64,000 bases of DNA, from assembly GCF_900095445.1 (NCBI RefSeq), contig NZ_FMJL01000012.1:19022-83021 (forward strand), written 5' to 3'. This document shows, piece by piece, positions 36,733 through 45,396 of the stretch; position 1 is the stretch's first letter, and the number at the start of each line of letters is the position of its first letter. Origin of the DNA: Clostridium sp. N3C. Lineage in GTDB: Bacteria; Bacillota; Clostridia; Clostridiales; Clostridiaceae. The translations under genes and the position numbers were made by a program. Under the pieces are notes generated by a model. That model saw only the letters and a program-made list of their open reading frames with translations, was not told where the DNA came from and made no database searches.

Positions 36733-37524
36733 ATGCGAAAGATTATAACCTTTGGAACATTAAAAGGAGGAACAGGAAAGTCTACCACGGTTTTTTCAAC
36801 TAGTGGTATATTAGCTGAAAGAGGTTATAAAGTTCTAATAGTTGATGTGGACCCTCAGGCTAATATTACGTCCAATGTCGGCATAGATGAAACTATGGAA
36901 GGTTATATTGGTATTAAAGAGTTATTTGAAGATGATAGAATTCATCCTGAAAGGGCTATTATAAAAGGACCTATTCGTGAACTTCCTACTTTAGATATAA
37001 TTGGGGCGTCTATGGCTTTAACTTCAACAGATATGAGAATTGTTAGTTTTCCAGGTAGAGAATATCTATTGAAAAAGTATTTTAGAAAATATAGCAGTGT
37101 TTTTAATCAATACGATTATATAATATTCGATACTAATCCTAGTATGTCAACAATAAATCAAAATAGTTTTGTAGTTAGTGATGCTATTATCATTGTATCG
37201 GACATTGGTATTAACTCATTAAAGGGGCTGGAACTATTTATAGCTCTTTGGGAGGATATAGTAGACAGGCTTAATATTGAAAATAATATTAAGGGGCTTT
37301 TAATAAATAAGTATAATCCAAAGAGTAGTATTTCTAAAGAGTTTGTAGAATATTGTCAAGAAGAAGAGGAGATTAGAAAGCTGTTATTTAATAGTTATAT
37401 ACCGTTAGATGAAAAAATATCCGAATGTGAGCTGTCAAGAAAACCAGTTAATATACTTTTTAAAAATTACGATATTTACAATAAATATAATGCATTTGTA
37501 GATGAATTAATTAGTAGAGTTTAA
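36733..37524 (+). CDS. ParA/Soj-family ATPase, orphan
   Basis: 263 residues with the deviant Walker A KGGTGKST at 11-18 (signature Lys11 present), switch I VDVDPQANIT, and Walker B-like IIFDTNPS. ParA ATPases position DNA or protein cargo on the nucleoid. There is no ParB/Spo0J, parS-like array or other cargo gene beside it. The N-terminus lacks the helix-turn-helix of plasmid autoregulatory ParAs. It lies between a phosphoesterase gene and a decayed stretch, so it may be a remnant of an integrated element or a chromosomal orphan with a distant partner. Confidence 0.85.
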   Translation: MRKIITFGTLKGGTGKSTTVFSTSGILAERGYKVLIVDVDPQANITSNVGIDETMEGYIGIKELFEDDRIHPERAIIKGPIRELPTLDIIGASMALTSTDMRIVSFPGREYLLKKYFRKYSSVFNQYDYIIFDTNPSMSTINQNSFVVSDAIIIVSDIGINSLKGLELFIALWEDIVDRLNIENNIKGLLINKYNPKSSISKEFVEYCQEEEEIRKLLFNSYIPLDEKISECELSRKPVNILFKNYDIYNKYNAFVDELISRV

Positions 37525-37938
37525 AAAGTTAGAGAAGTGAAAAAATGACAATATGTTTAGGCTAGTGATAAAAGGAACTAGCCATTAATTTTTATCTATT
37601 AGGAAAGAGATCTTTCGTTAGAGTAGCAGTTAATTGTAAAGTCCATACCGGATAGCTGCAGCAAAAATGCCACAGCCTAAAAATATTGGAGTTAATTTTG
37701 TATTGAGAAACTACAAAAATGAATGCATATTGGAAATAGGCAAATACTTATCCGGGCGTATCAATAGTAGTAAACTTGAATAAGTAGAAGCTAGATGAAG
37801 ATTTTAAGAAATAATCTCTTGAAATAGAAGATGGATTTATGAAATTATTAAATATATATGATAATATATCACTTGTCTTTGGGGAACATACACAAAACAA
37901 AAAATTTATTTCCTTAGCCTAAAGGCTTTAATACATAT
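37525..37938 (+). other. Gene-free 414-base stretch with possible decayed coding sequence
   Basis: No intact gene. Short open pieces in different phases read like protein: NIGVNFVLRNYKNECILEIG near 37683-37743, then YPGVSIVVNLNK and SLEIEDGFMKLLNIYDN near 37745-37865, broken by stops TAG, TAG and TAA. I infer an old pseudogene, unidentified. The tRNA pair follows. Confidence 0.3.
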
Positions 37939-38014
<76 letters not shown>

Positions 38015-38019
38015 TATAT

Positions 38020-38093
38020 GGCGCTATAGCCAAGTGGTAAGGCACGGGTCTGCAACACCCTCATCCCCAGTTCAAATCTGGGTGGCGCCTCCA
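38020..38093 (+). tRNA. tRNA-Cys (GCA)
   Basis: 74 nt, CCA encoded. Acceptor GGCGCTA/TGGCGCC with one wobble, anticodon loop CTGCAAC, discriminator T. Five bases after tRNA-Phe, so one transcript. Confidence 0.96.
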
Positions 38094-38096
38094 TAT

Positions 38097-38136
38097 AAAA
38101 TTCCTTGAAAATGTGAATTTTCAAGGAATTTTTAAT
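38097..38136 (+). terminator. Terminator of the tRNA-Phe/Cys transcript
   Basis: Perfect 16-bp stem (38097-38112 with 38117-38132), 4-nt loop, T run. The following 38137-38386 shows nothing clear. Confidence 0.85.
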
Positions 38137-38386
38137 TATGATAAGGCGGTTTGCTTAGGTATTTATATGAAAATAGACCATGGATGATTGTTTTGCAAAT
38201 AAAAACTTATCTTTTGAAAATATTTTATTGTTATAGATATATTAATGGAGCAATTTAAGTTTACTTGTAGAATAAGTAAAATAGGTTCTTTGTTTCAATC
38301 AATGGCAGTTCTTAAATGTATAGTAGTTTAACTATATACATTAAGGTGATATTTTTTCGAAGTACAACTTAATATGGAGGGGTATA

Positions 38387-38896
38387 ATGGAAGGACAATT
38401 TTCCGGAATGAATAATTCAAATGAATTTAATCAAAGTGTTCAGAATCAGTATATGCAAAATTCGTATACTAACGGTCAGGGTCAAAATATGAATAATTTT
38501 GATATGCAGAGCCAAAATCTAAAATTTTGTAAGTTTTGTGGCGAAAAGATACCTATGGATGCGGTTATTTGTGTAAAATGTGGTAGACAAGTAGAAGAAC
38601 TTAAAACTTCTAGTTCACAACCTAATATTGTAATTAATAATGATAATTCAAGTAGAAATACAAATGTATCGGCAGCATTTAATATGGGCAATCAGTACAT
38701 GTACCCTGGAACTCCAAAAAGTAAACTCACTGCCTTACTATTATGTCTTTTCTTAGGTGTTTTTGGAGCTCATAAGTTTTATGAAGGAAAAGTAGGAATG
38801 GGACTTCTTTATATATTTACTTTAGGTTTATGTGGCTTTGGAGTTTTTATAGATTTTATTCGTTTGCTTTTTAGACCATCTATATATTATGTATAA
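38387..38896 (+). CDS. Zinc-ribbon plus TM2-domain membrane protein
   Basis: 169 residues: an N-terminal stretch rich in N, Q and M (1-43), a zinc ribbon with two CxxC pairs (KFCKFCGEKIP and CVKCGRQ), a linker rich in S and N, and a C-terminal TM2 domain (SKLTALLLCLFLGVFGAHKF, two helices with a charged turn). TM2 proteins are widespread in Firmicutes without a firm role. GGAGGGG ribosome-binding site. Its 3' end faces a bidirectional terminator shared with the convergent CorA gene. Confidence 0.85.
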   Translation: MEGQFSGMNNSNEFNQSVQNQYMQNSYTNGQGQNMNNFDMQSQNLKFCKFCGEKIPMDAVICVKCGRQVEELKTSSSQPNIVINNDNSSRNTNVSAAFNMGNQYMYPGTPKSKLTALLLCLFLGVFGAHKFYEGKVGMGLLYIFTLGLCGFGVFIDFIRLLFRPSIYYV

Positions 38897-38967
38897 CTAA
38901 AAAAGCAATGAAGGAATGGAACTTAATTGAAAGGCTTTGTTTCTTTAGTGAACATAAAATAAATTAT

Positions 38968-39020
38968 AAAAAGAAGCATGAAGTATTTCACCACTTTTGA
39001 AATACTTCATGCTTCTTTTT
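38968..39020. terminator. Bidirectional terminator between TM2 and CorA genes
   Basis: Perfect stem of about 22 bp (AAAAGAAGCATGAAGTATTT and its complement) with A and T tracts on both sides, serving both convergent genes. Confidence 0.88.
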
Positions 39021-39041
39021 ATGTGCTTTTACCTATATTGG

Positions 39042-39986
39042 TTAGAACATATCTTTCTTGTTTAAGTAATAGGCAGTAGCTGCACATAAAACCCCAATGA
39101 TACCACATATAATCCAAAAGCCATTGTTACTAGTAGCTAAAGGCATTCCTGAAACATTCATACCAAATAGACCAGATATCATATTTGGAATTGACATAAC
39201 TATAGTGATAGAGGCAAGTAATTTCATTACTATGTTTAAGTTGTTAGATATTACAGAGGCAAAGAAATCCATGGTGCCAGTAAGGATATTGCTGTATATG
39301 TTAGCCATTTCTATAGCTTGTTTATTTTCTATAATAACATCTTCTAGTACGTCTCTATCTTCTTCATATTTAGTTATAAAGTCTAGTTTCATCATTTTTT
39401 CTAGTGTAATTTCATTGGATTTAAGAGAAGTGGAAAAATACACCAGGGATTTTTCCAGGGAAAGAAGTTGAATTAACTCCTTATTTCTCATAGATTTGTG
39501 TAGTCTTTTTTCAACCATAAGGCTTTTCTTATCTATCTGCCTTAGATATAGCAAATAGTATGTTGCAATTCTATTTAGTATCTGCAAAATGAATCTAGAA
39601 CGCTTAAATGTGAAGAAGGATTTTACCTTTCCTTCTACAAAGTCGGTAAGAATTTTGCTGTTTTTTAAGCATATGGTAATAATCTCGTTTTCTGTATGAA
39701 TTATTCCTAGAGGGTAAGTATCATAGGTTAATGAGTTTTCTTCCATTTCTGTAAAAGGAATGTCAACAATAACAAGTACGTTGCTATCTTCTATGTCGAG
39801 ACGGGAGGTCTCTTCATCGTCTAGAGGTGCTCTTAAAAATTCTATTGGAACCCCGGTCTTTTTTGAAACTAATAATAGCTCTTGGTCTGTAGGAGATACG
39901 AGGTTTATCCAACAGCCATTTTCTATGCTATCTATTTTCTGTAGTGAATTATTGCTATCACTTATGCTCTTATAAATGTTAATCAT
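39042..39986 (-). CDS. corA: CorA-family divalent cation transporter
   Basis: 314 residues: a large cytoplasmic N-terminal domain with long helices, and two C-terminal membrane helices. The signature GMN is present in SGLFGMNVSGMP, at the end of the first helix. It forms pentameric channels, typically for Mg2+. The usual acidic loop after GMN (often MPE) reads SGMPLA, so ion preference is uncertain. The chosen ATG has AGGAGGTG at 8 bases; the frame extends 3 codons upstream. Monocistronic, opposite in strand to its neighbours on the left. Confidence 0.87.
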   Translation of the reverse strand: MINIYKSISDSNNSLQKIDSIENGCWINLVSPTDQELLLVSKKTGVPIEFLRAPLDDEETSRLDIEDSNVLVIVDIPFTEMEENSLTYDTYPLGIIHTENEIITICLKNSKILTDFVEGKVKSFFTFKRSRFILQILNRIATYYLLYLRQIDKKSLMVEKRLHKSMRNKELIQLLSLEKSLVYFSTSLKSNEITLEKMMKLDFITKYEEDRDVLEDVIIENKQAIEMANIYSNILTGTMDFFASVISNNLNIVMKLLASITIVMSIPNMISGLFGMNVSGMPLATSNNGFWIICGIIGVLCAATAYYLNKKDMF

Positions 39987-40089
39987 AGGACACACCTCCT
40001 AAATCTTTTTTTACAAACCTTATTATACATTTTAATTTGAAGGGTGTACAGGAAAAATTAAACACATAAAAAATAGAGAGTTGCCCTCT

Positions 40090-41250
40090 CTATTTTTTTA
40101 CTTCGTTATAGAATTCTTCTTTAATTTCTGAAATTATATTTTCCTTCTGAATAATATCAAGGGCGGTTAAGGCTAAGGCGGAGGCAGCATCTATTGCTCT
40201 AGCTTGTGCAAAATCAGACAAGGTAGCAAGGGCAAAATCCTCTGTACCATAGGGTATATCATCTTTTTCTGTGATTTGAATATAAGGATGAATGCTTGCA
40301 GTACAATGACTGACATTTCCCATACTTAAGCCTTGCTCTATATCATAAATCCCACAACTGTCAATAATACCAAGCTCCTTGAGATTATGGCTAAAGATAC
40401 GAGATAAGGTTTTGTTTGTAATCATCTCGCTATAGGGGAGTTGATAAATTTTAATTTCGGAGCTTACATTTGCTATAAAGGAAGCGGTTTCAACCAATCT
40501 TTTAATTTTACTTTCAACATCTTCAGCAATGGTATAATTATTAGCCCTTATATATAGCTTTATTTCAGAAACATCCTTAGGAAGAGATGGCGTATTACTA
40601 TGATTGTTTAATATAGCGTCGATTTGTAAAGCATCCTTATAGCTCTTTATTAATAAATTCAAATTATTTAGGATAAAAAGACTAGCATCTATAGAGGATA
40701 TACAATTGGATTTTAAGCAAAGAGTACCAGATGCCTTTGAAAATTTAATGCTTAGGGGTAAGACTGCCTTTGAAGTACCACCTTCCGCAGTAAGTATATC
40801 TGGATGTACCATCATAGCTACATCTATGTCATTAAAAACTCCTTGCTTTGACATGGTAACTTTAGAACCACCTCTATATTCGCCAGGGCAACCTAGAATG
40901 ATTACAGTGCCACCAGTTTTATCTATAACCTTTGAAAGGGCCAAAGCAGCACTACAGGATATAGCGGTGCTTAAGTTATGACCATGAATATGTCCCTTCA
41001 ATGGATCTGCATCTAAGTCGCAAAGAAAACAGATCTTTGGATAGTCTTTTCCATATTCAGCATAAAAGGCTGTAGAGATATCCAAAAAATTATTTGTTAT
41101 CTTAAAGCTGTTATCGATTAATATTTTGGTTAAATATGCTGAAGCTTTTTCTTCCTTATAGCTTTCCTCTGGATTATCATAAAGAAACTTAGTTATATTG
41201 TAAATTTCAGACTTAATGCTGTTTAAGTATGATATAATTTCTTGTTTCAT
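40090..41250 (-). CDS. M20-family amidohydrolase relative (ACY1L2-like) with altered metal-site residues
   Basis: 386 residues with the order of motifs seen in the ACY1L2/AbgB-type M20 peptidases: a first metal motif, a Glu pair, a dimerisation insert and a C-terminal GNVSHCTASIHP segment (family: GSTDxGNVSxxVPSIHP). Key positions differ: the family's GHACGHN reads GHIHGHN (Cys to His89), PAEE reads PGEY (second Glu to Tyr125), and GSTD reads GLSM. It may use a changed metal site or be inactive. The start is the ATG with GGAGG 5 bases upstream, rather than an in-frame TTG 4 codons earlier. Confidence 0.75.
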   Translation of the reverse strand: MKQEIISYLNSIKSEIYNITKFLYDNPEESYKEEKASAYLTKILIDNSFKITNNFLDISTAFYAEYGKDYPKICFLCDLDADPLKGHIHGHNLSTAISCSAALALSKVIDKTGGTVIILGCPGEYRGGSKVTMSKQGVFNDIDVAMMVHPDILTAEGGTSKAVLPLSIKFSKASGTLCLKSNCISSIDASLFILNNLNLLIKSYKDALQIDAILNNHSNTPSLPKDVSEIKLYIRANNYTIAEDVESKIKRLVETASFIANVSSEIKIYQLPYSEMITNKTLSRIFSHNLKELGIIDSCGIYDIEQGLSMGNVSHCTASIHPYIQITEKDDIPYGTEDFALATLSDFAQARAIDAASALALTALDIIQKENIISEIKEEFYNEVKK

Positions 41251-41396
41251 AAAGTCCTCCAAATAATAAGTATTATCTATTTCTTAAAAGAATTATAAAA
41301 TTATTTTTCCCAAATATGATAATTGAATACGTATTTCTTATGATTGAAAAAAACTTAATTTTAAAAAGGTGGACAAAATAAATTTTGCTACTTTCC

Positions 41397-41426
41397 TGAA
41401 TACAATATAGTATATGAGGCAATAAT
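41397..41426 (+). promoter_or_regulatory. Possible sigma-F/sigma-G promoter of csfB
   Basis: TGAATA (41397-41402), 15-nt spacer, GGCAATAAT (41418-41426), resembling forespore sigma-factor promoters. csfB is forespore-expressed in B. subtilis. The match is by eye. Confidence 0.4.
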
Positions 41427-41462
41427 TTAAACAGTTTAAACATGTGTTAAGGAGGTGCATAT

Positions 41463-41498
41463 CACCCTTCTAGATATAATTATTTTAAAGGAAGGGTG
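41463..41498 (+). promoter_or_regulatory. Hairpin overlapping the csfB ribosome-binding site
   Basis: CACCCTTC (41463-41470) is the exact complement of GAAGGGTG (41491-41498), which includes the likely csfB ribosome-binding site. A second, stronger site AAGGAGGTG lies upstream at 41449-41457 and heads a possible 14-codon leader frame ending TGA at 41497-41499. Translational control is inferred. Confidence 0.4.
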
Positions 41499-41509
41499 AG
41501 TGTAAGCTT

Positions 41510-41722
41510 ATGACAAAACAAAGATGTATTATTTGTAGAAAGGAATTAAGTAATGGTATAATTATCAATGGGAGAATCATATGCAAGCCTTGTGAAAGTC
41601 GAGTGGTAAACTCAAAGGTAGATACAGATTTTTATAATTACTATAGAGATTGCATTAAAAAAAACTTAGTAGATTTATTACTAAAGGATGGAAGAATCCA
41701 TAAAACAGAAAGCTATAGATAA
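41510..41722 (+). CDS. csfB: Anti-sigma-G factor Gin (CsfB)
   Basis: 70-residue zinc protein with two CxxC pairs (RCIICRK and CKPCESR), as in B. subtilis CsfB/Gin, which binds sigma-G (and sigma-E) to prevent early activity in the forespore. It heads the block yaaO-tmk-darA-holB-ricT as it does, more loosely, in Bacillus. The spacing from its ribosome-binding site is long (about 12 bases). Confidence 0.85.
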   Translation: MTKQRCIICRKELSNGIIINGRIICKPCESRVVNSKVDTDFYNYYRDCIKKNLVDLLLKDGRIHKTESYR

Positions 41723-41766
41723 AGCGTTTTTTGATACACTTTTTATTAGGAAAGGTCGGAATTTAA

Positions 41767-43200
41767 TTGAAGAACTTACCAGTAGTAGAAGGATTGTTAA
41801 ATTATATAAAGGAAAATAATGCACCTTTTTCAATGCCGGGGCATAAGGGTGGAAGAGCCTTTATGAATAGAGAAGAAGGTACGGGCCTTCAAAAAATCAT
41901 GGTACATGGCGACATAACAGAAGTAGAAGGCTTGGATAATTATCATGACCCAAAGGGCATTATTAAAGAAGGACAGAATTTACTTAAAGAATTATATGGT
42001 AGTGAGGAATCTTATTTTCTGGTAAATGGTAGTACCAGTGGCAACTTGGTAATGATTTTTTCAACCTTTAAGGAAGGAGATAAAATTCTGGTTGAAAGAA
42101 ACTGCCATAAGTCCATATTTAATGCTATAATATTGCGAAAGTTACAACCTATTTATATAAAGAATCTTTATAGTAGTATATATAATGCTCCCATATCTAT
42201 AGATATGGAGCATTTTTTACGGCTTATAGAAAAGCACAGTGATATTAAAGGTATAATATTAACCTATCCTAATTATTATGGAACGGCTTGTGATTTGGCT
42301 ACTATCATAGAAAAGTGCAAGGAAAAAGGTATAAAGGTATTGATAGATTGTGCTCATGGAGCTCATTTTGGAATAAGTGAAATGTTGCCTGAAAACCCTA
42401 TGAAGCTAGGAGCACATATGGCGGTAATGAGTGCGCATAAAACCCTGCCAAGTTTAACTCAAACGGCATACCTACACCTTGGTAGAGATGTGGATAAGAA
42501 TAAGGTAAAATTTTACTTAAGCGCCTTTTCCTCGACCAGTCCATCCTACATTTTTATGGCATCTATGGATTATGCAAGATTTTATTTAAGTGAGTATGGA
42601 AAAGAAGAGTTTGAAAACTGTATTAGTTTAGTAGAGAAATATGGCGAAAAAATAGATAAGTTACAAGGTTTTTCTGTTTGGAAAGAGGAGGATATACACC
42701 AAGAATATCCTAAGTGTCAACTAAAAATGGATCGAAGCCGATTGGTTATCCATGTGGATGAGGGATATAGTGCCCACCTTATACTTGATTATTTAAGAGA
42801 AAAAGGCCTTCAATGTGAGATGAGCGATGGGTATAATCTGGTGCTTATTGCTTCACCTTTTAATAGTTTAGAGGATTATAAAAGGTTGTATGATGCTTTG
42901 AAACAGTGTCCTTTGGATAAGTTTAAAGTAGATTTTCATATGAATTGGAAAAGTAATTTACCAGAGGTTGGTCTTTTGCCTTGGGAAGCTTTAGAAAGTG
43001 AAGTGGAAGAGATGAATCTTAATGATAGCGTGGGTAGAATAAGTGCTGCTAATATAGTACCTTATCCACCGGGTATTCCTTTAATAATGATGGGGGAAAT
43101 TATAGATAAATTTACTGTGAATATGATACAATATTGTATAAGAAATGGAGTTACAATATTAGGATTTGAAGGAAATAAGATAAAGGTTGTTAAAAGATGA
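41767..43200 (+). CDS. PLP-dependent Orn/Lys/Arg decarboxylase family protein (YaaO type)
   Basis: 477 residues of the fold-type I basic amino acid decarboxylase family without the N-terminal wing domain. It shows FSMPGHKGG at the N-terminus, ILTYPNYYGT, DCAHGAHFG, and the PLP-lysine motif SAHKTLPSLTQTA. The C-terminal part has PYPPGIPL. Probable substrate lysine, arginine or ornithine; the choice cannot be made. TTG start. Its end overlaps the upstream-extended frame of tmk, but the true tmk start is 19 bases later. Confidence 0.88.
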   Translation: MKNLPVVEGLLNYIKENNAPFSMPGHKGGRAFMNREEGTGLQKIMVHGDITEVEGLDNYHDPKGIIKEGQNLLKELYGSEESYFLVNGSTSGNLVMIFSTFKEGDKILVERNCHKSIFNAIILRKLQPIYIKNLYSSIYNAPISIDMEHFLRLIEKHSDIKGIILTYPNYYGTACDLATIIEKCKEKGIKVLIDCAHGAHFGISEMLPENPMKLGAHMAVMSAHKTLPSLTQTAYLHLGRDVDKNKVKFYLSAFSSTSPSYIFMASMDYARFYLSEYGKEEFENCISLVEKYGEKIDKLQGFSVWKEEDIHQEYPKCQLKMDRSRLVIHVDEGYSAHLILDYLREKGLQCEMSDGYNLVLIASPFNSLEDYKRLYDALKQCPLDKFKVDFHMNWKSNLPEVGLLPWEALESEVEEMNLNDSVGRISAANIVPYPPGIPLIMMGEIIDKFTVNMIQYCIRNGVTILGFEGNKIKVVKR

Positions 43201-43219
43201 GAAAAGAGGTTTATTTATA

Positions 43220-43900
43220 ATGAAGGGAAAATTAATTATAATAGATGGTTCAGATGGTAGTGGAAAGGCTACCCAAAGCTTAAAGTTATTTCATCGTTTA
43301 CAGCAAGAGGGGTATAAGGTTAAAAAAGTAGAGTTTCCTGATTATGATAGTGACTCTTCTGCTCTTATTAAAATGTATCTTAATGGTAGTTTTGGCAGTG
43401 ATCCTAATGCGGTTAATCCTTATGTAGCCTCTTCTTTTTATGCCGTTGATAGATATGCTTCCTATGTTATGAAATGGAAGGACTTCTATGAAGAAGGTGG
43501 AATTATCCTAAGTGATCGCTATACTACCTCAAATATGGTACACCAAGCAGCAAAGATTGAGGATGATCAAGAAAAAGAAAAATTCTTAAATTGGTTATGG
43601 GATTATGAATTTAATTTATTCGGTTTGCCTGTACCAGATGCAGTAGTTTTCTTAGATGTACCGGCAGAATATAGTAGAAAGCTTATGGAAGAACGTTTAA
43701 ATAAATTCACTGGTGAAGATAAAAAAGATATTCATGAAAGTAATATAGATTTTCTTCAGAATTCATATAATAATGCTAAAAAAATTGCTGAAAAATACAA
43801 ATGGATAAGAATAAATTGTGTAAAGAATAATACTATGTATTCCATTGATGAAATCCATGAAAAGATCTATGAAAATTTAAGAAAGATTCTTGAAAAATGA
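43220..43900 (+). CDS. tmk: Thymidylate kinase
   Basis: 226 residues of the dTMP kinase fold. The P-loop is DGSDGSGKATQS, with Ala where most have Thr (GKTTQ). DRY-type motif LSDRYTTSNMVHQ, and a lid region. It makes dTDP from dTMP. The start is the ATG following AGAGG; the frame extends 11 codons upstream. Neighbours yaaO, darA and holB match the B. subtilis order (yaaR is missing). Confidence 0.92.
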   Translation: MKGKLIIIDGSDGSGKATQSLKLFHRLQQEGYKVKKVEFPDYDSDSSALIKMYLNGSFGSDPNAVNPYVASSFYAVDRYASYVMKWKDFYEEGGIILSDRYTTSNMVHQAAKIEDDQEKEKFLNWLWDYEFNLFGLPVPDAVVFLDVPAEYSRKLMEERLNKFTGEDKKDIHESNIDFLQNSYNNAKKIAEKYKWIRINCVKNNTMYSIDEIHEKIYENLRKILEK

Positions 43901-43997
43901 TGTCCATAAGCTGTTTGGGTAAATTTTATAAATTACTATTTTACCTAATACATATGTGATAAAATATTAATAGGTGTAGCATATAAGGAGGGATTAT

Positions 43998-44327
43998 ATG
44001 AAACTTATAATAGCAATTGTTCAAGATGATGATGCAGGGGACTTAATAGATTGTTTAACAGATGAAGGCTTTAGAGTTACAAAATTAGCAACTACCGGTG
44101 GATTTCTAAAATCCGGTAATACCACATTAATGATAGGCGTAGAAGAGGAAAAATTAGATAGCGCATTAGGATTTATCGAAAATATTTGCAAAACAAGAAA
44201 ACAGGTTGCTACATCTCCTTCTCCTATAGTAGGATCTACTGGTATGTATGTACCTTATCCTGTGGAAGTACAGGTAGGAGGAGCAACAGTATTTGTAATA
44301 GATGTGGATAAATTTATTCGTTACTAG
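43998..44327 (+). CDS. darA: Cyclic-di-AMP receptor DarA (PstA)
   Basis: 109-residue PII-like protein binding c-di-AMP. It shows MKLIIAIVQDDDAGDL at the N-terminus, TKLATTGGFLKSGNTTLMIG and the glycine-rich C-terminal EVQVGGATVFVIDV. The c-di-AMP synthase DisA is encoded about 10 kb downstream in this window. AAGGAGGG ribosome-binding site. Confidence 0.94.
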   Translation: MKLIIAIVQDDDAGDLIDCLTDEGFRVTKLATTGGFLKSGNTTLMIGVEEEKLDSALGFIENICKTRKQVATSPSPIVGSTGMYVPYPVEVQVGGATVFVIDVDKFIRY

Positions 44328-44386
44328 TACATAAAGTGATTTATATATAGAAAGGGTTAATAAGCAAATTTACAAGGGGTGATGAC

Positions 44387-45331
44387 ATGAGTAATAATAA
44401 AATAATAGGGCATGAACTGATAAGACAATACTTTCATAATGCTATAGGACAAGGGGCTTTATCTCATGCACACCTGCTTGTTGGCGATGACGGCATTGGC
44501 AAAAGCTTAATAGCTAAAGAGGCCGCTGTTAAGATTCTTGGTAAAACTGAAATAAAGCAATATGTTGATATTTTGGAATATAGAATTCTAAAAGGGAAAA
44601 AGCTAATAGGAGTAGATGAAATAAGAAATGTAATAGAGGAAGTAAATAAAAGACCCTATGAAGGAGATAAAAAAGTAATAATTGTTCATAATACAGATAA
44701 GTTAACCACTCAGGCTCAAAATGCCTTTTTAAAAACCATTGAGGAGCCGCCAAAGGGAGTGTACATATTTCTTTTAGTTGAAAATAACGAAGCTATATTG
44801 GATACCATAAAATCAAGATGTCAGATACATAAGCTGAATAGTTTGACTTCTTTAGAGATGGAGGAGTTTATTAATAAAGTTTATCCAGGCTTAGAGGAAA
44901 ACAAAAAGAAAACACTATTGGCTTTTTCTAATGGCATTCCAGGAAGATGCCAGCTTTTTATGGAAAACGAAGATTTTAATGATATTAGAAATACATCAGC
45001 TCAGATGATACTTGATATGAACAGGATTTCTGAAGAAAAATTTCAAGAGTACAGCAAGTTTTTATTAAAGTATAAAGATTATAGTGATGAGGTATTGGAT
45101 ACAATTCTCTCCTATATAAGAGACATAATAATTTATAAGGATACGGGAAAATTAAATTTATTGATGAATAAGGATAAAGCTAGTTTTGTAGAGGATGCCT
45201 CTGCTTTTTTCTCATATAAAAAGTTAGAGGCGGTTATTGGGATAATAAAAGATGTAAGAAGTAATTTAAACAGTAATGTAAATCCTTCACTAACCTTTGA
45301 TGTAATGCTAGCAACAATGCTAAATTCTTAG
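44387..45331 (+). CDS. holB: DNA polymerase III delta-prime subunit
   Basis: 314-residue AAA+ clamp-loader subunit. N-terminal HELIRQYFHNAI, SHAHLLVGDDGIGKSL P-loop, then KVIIVHNTDKLTTQAQNAFLK and TIEEPPKGVY with the sensor SRCQ arginine. The P-loop is intact, unlike E. coli delta-prime. The four zinc cysteines of E. coli are absent, as in some other Firmicutes. Confidence 0.88.
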   Translation: MSNNKIIGHELIRQYFHNAIGQGALSHAHLLVGDDGIGKSLIAKEAAVKILGKTEIKQYVDILEYRILKGKKLIGVDEIRNVIEEVNKRPYEGDKKVIIVHNTDKLTTQAQNAFLKTIEEPPKGVYIFLLVENNEAILDTIKSRCQIHKLNSLTSLEMEEFINKVYPGLEENKKKTLLAFSNGIPGRCQLFMENEDFNDIRNTSAQMILDMNRISEEKFQEYSKFLLKYKDYSDEVLDTILSYIRDIIIYKDTGKLNLLMNKDKASFVEDASAFFSYKKLEAVIGIIKDVRSNLNSNVNPSLTFDVMLATMLNS

Positions 45332-45396
45332 TATTCAATAGATTAATTAAGTGTTAGGAAATCAAAATATTTTGAAAGGCTCAACTGGAGGTTAAT

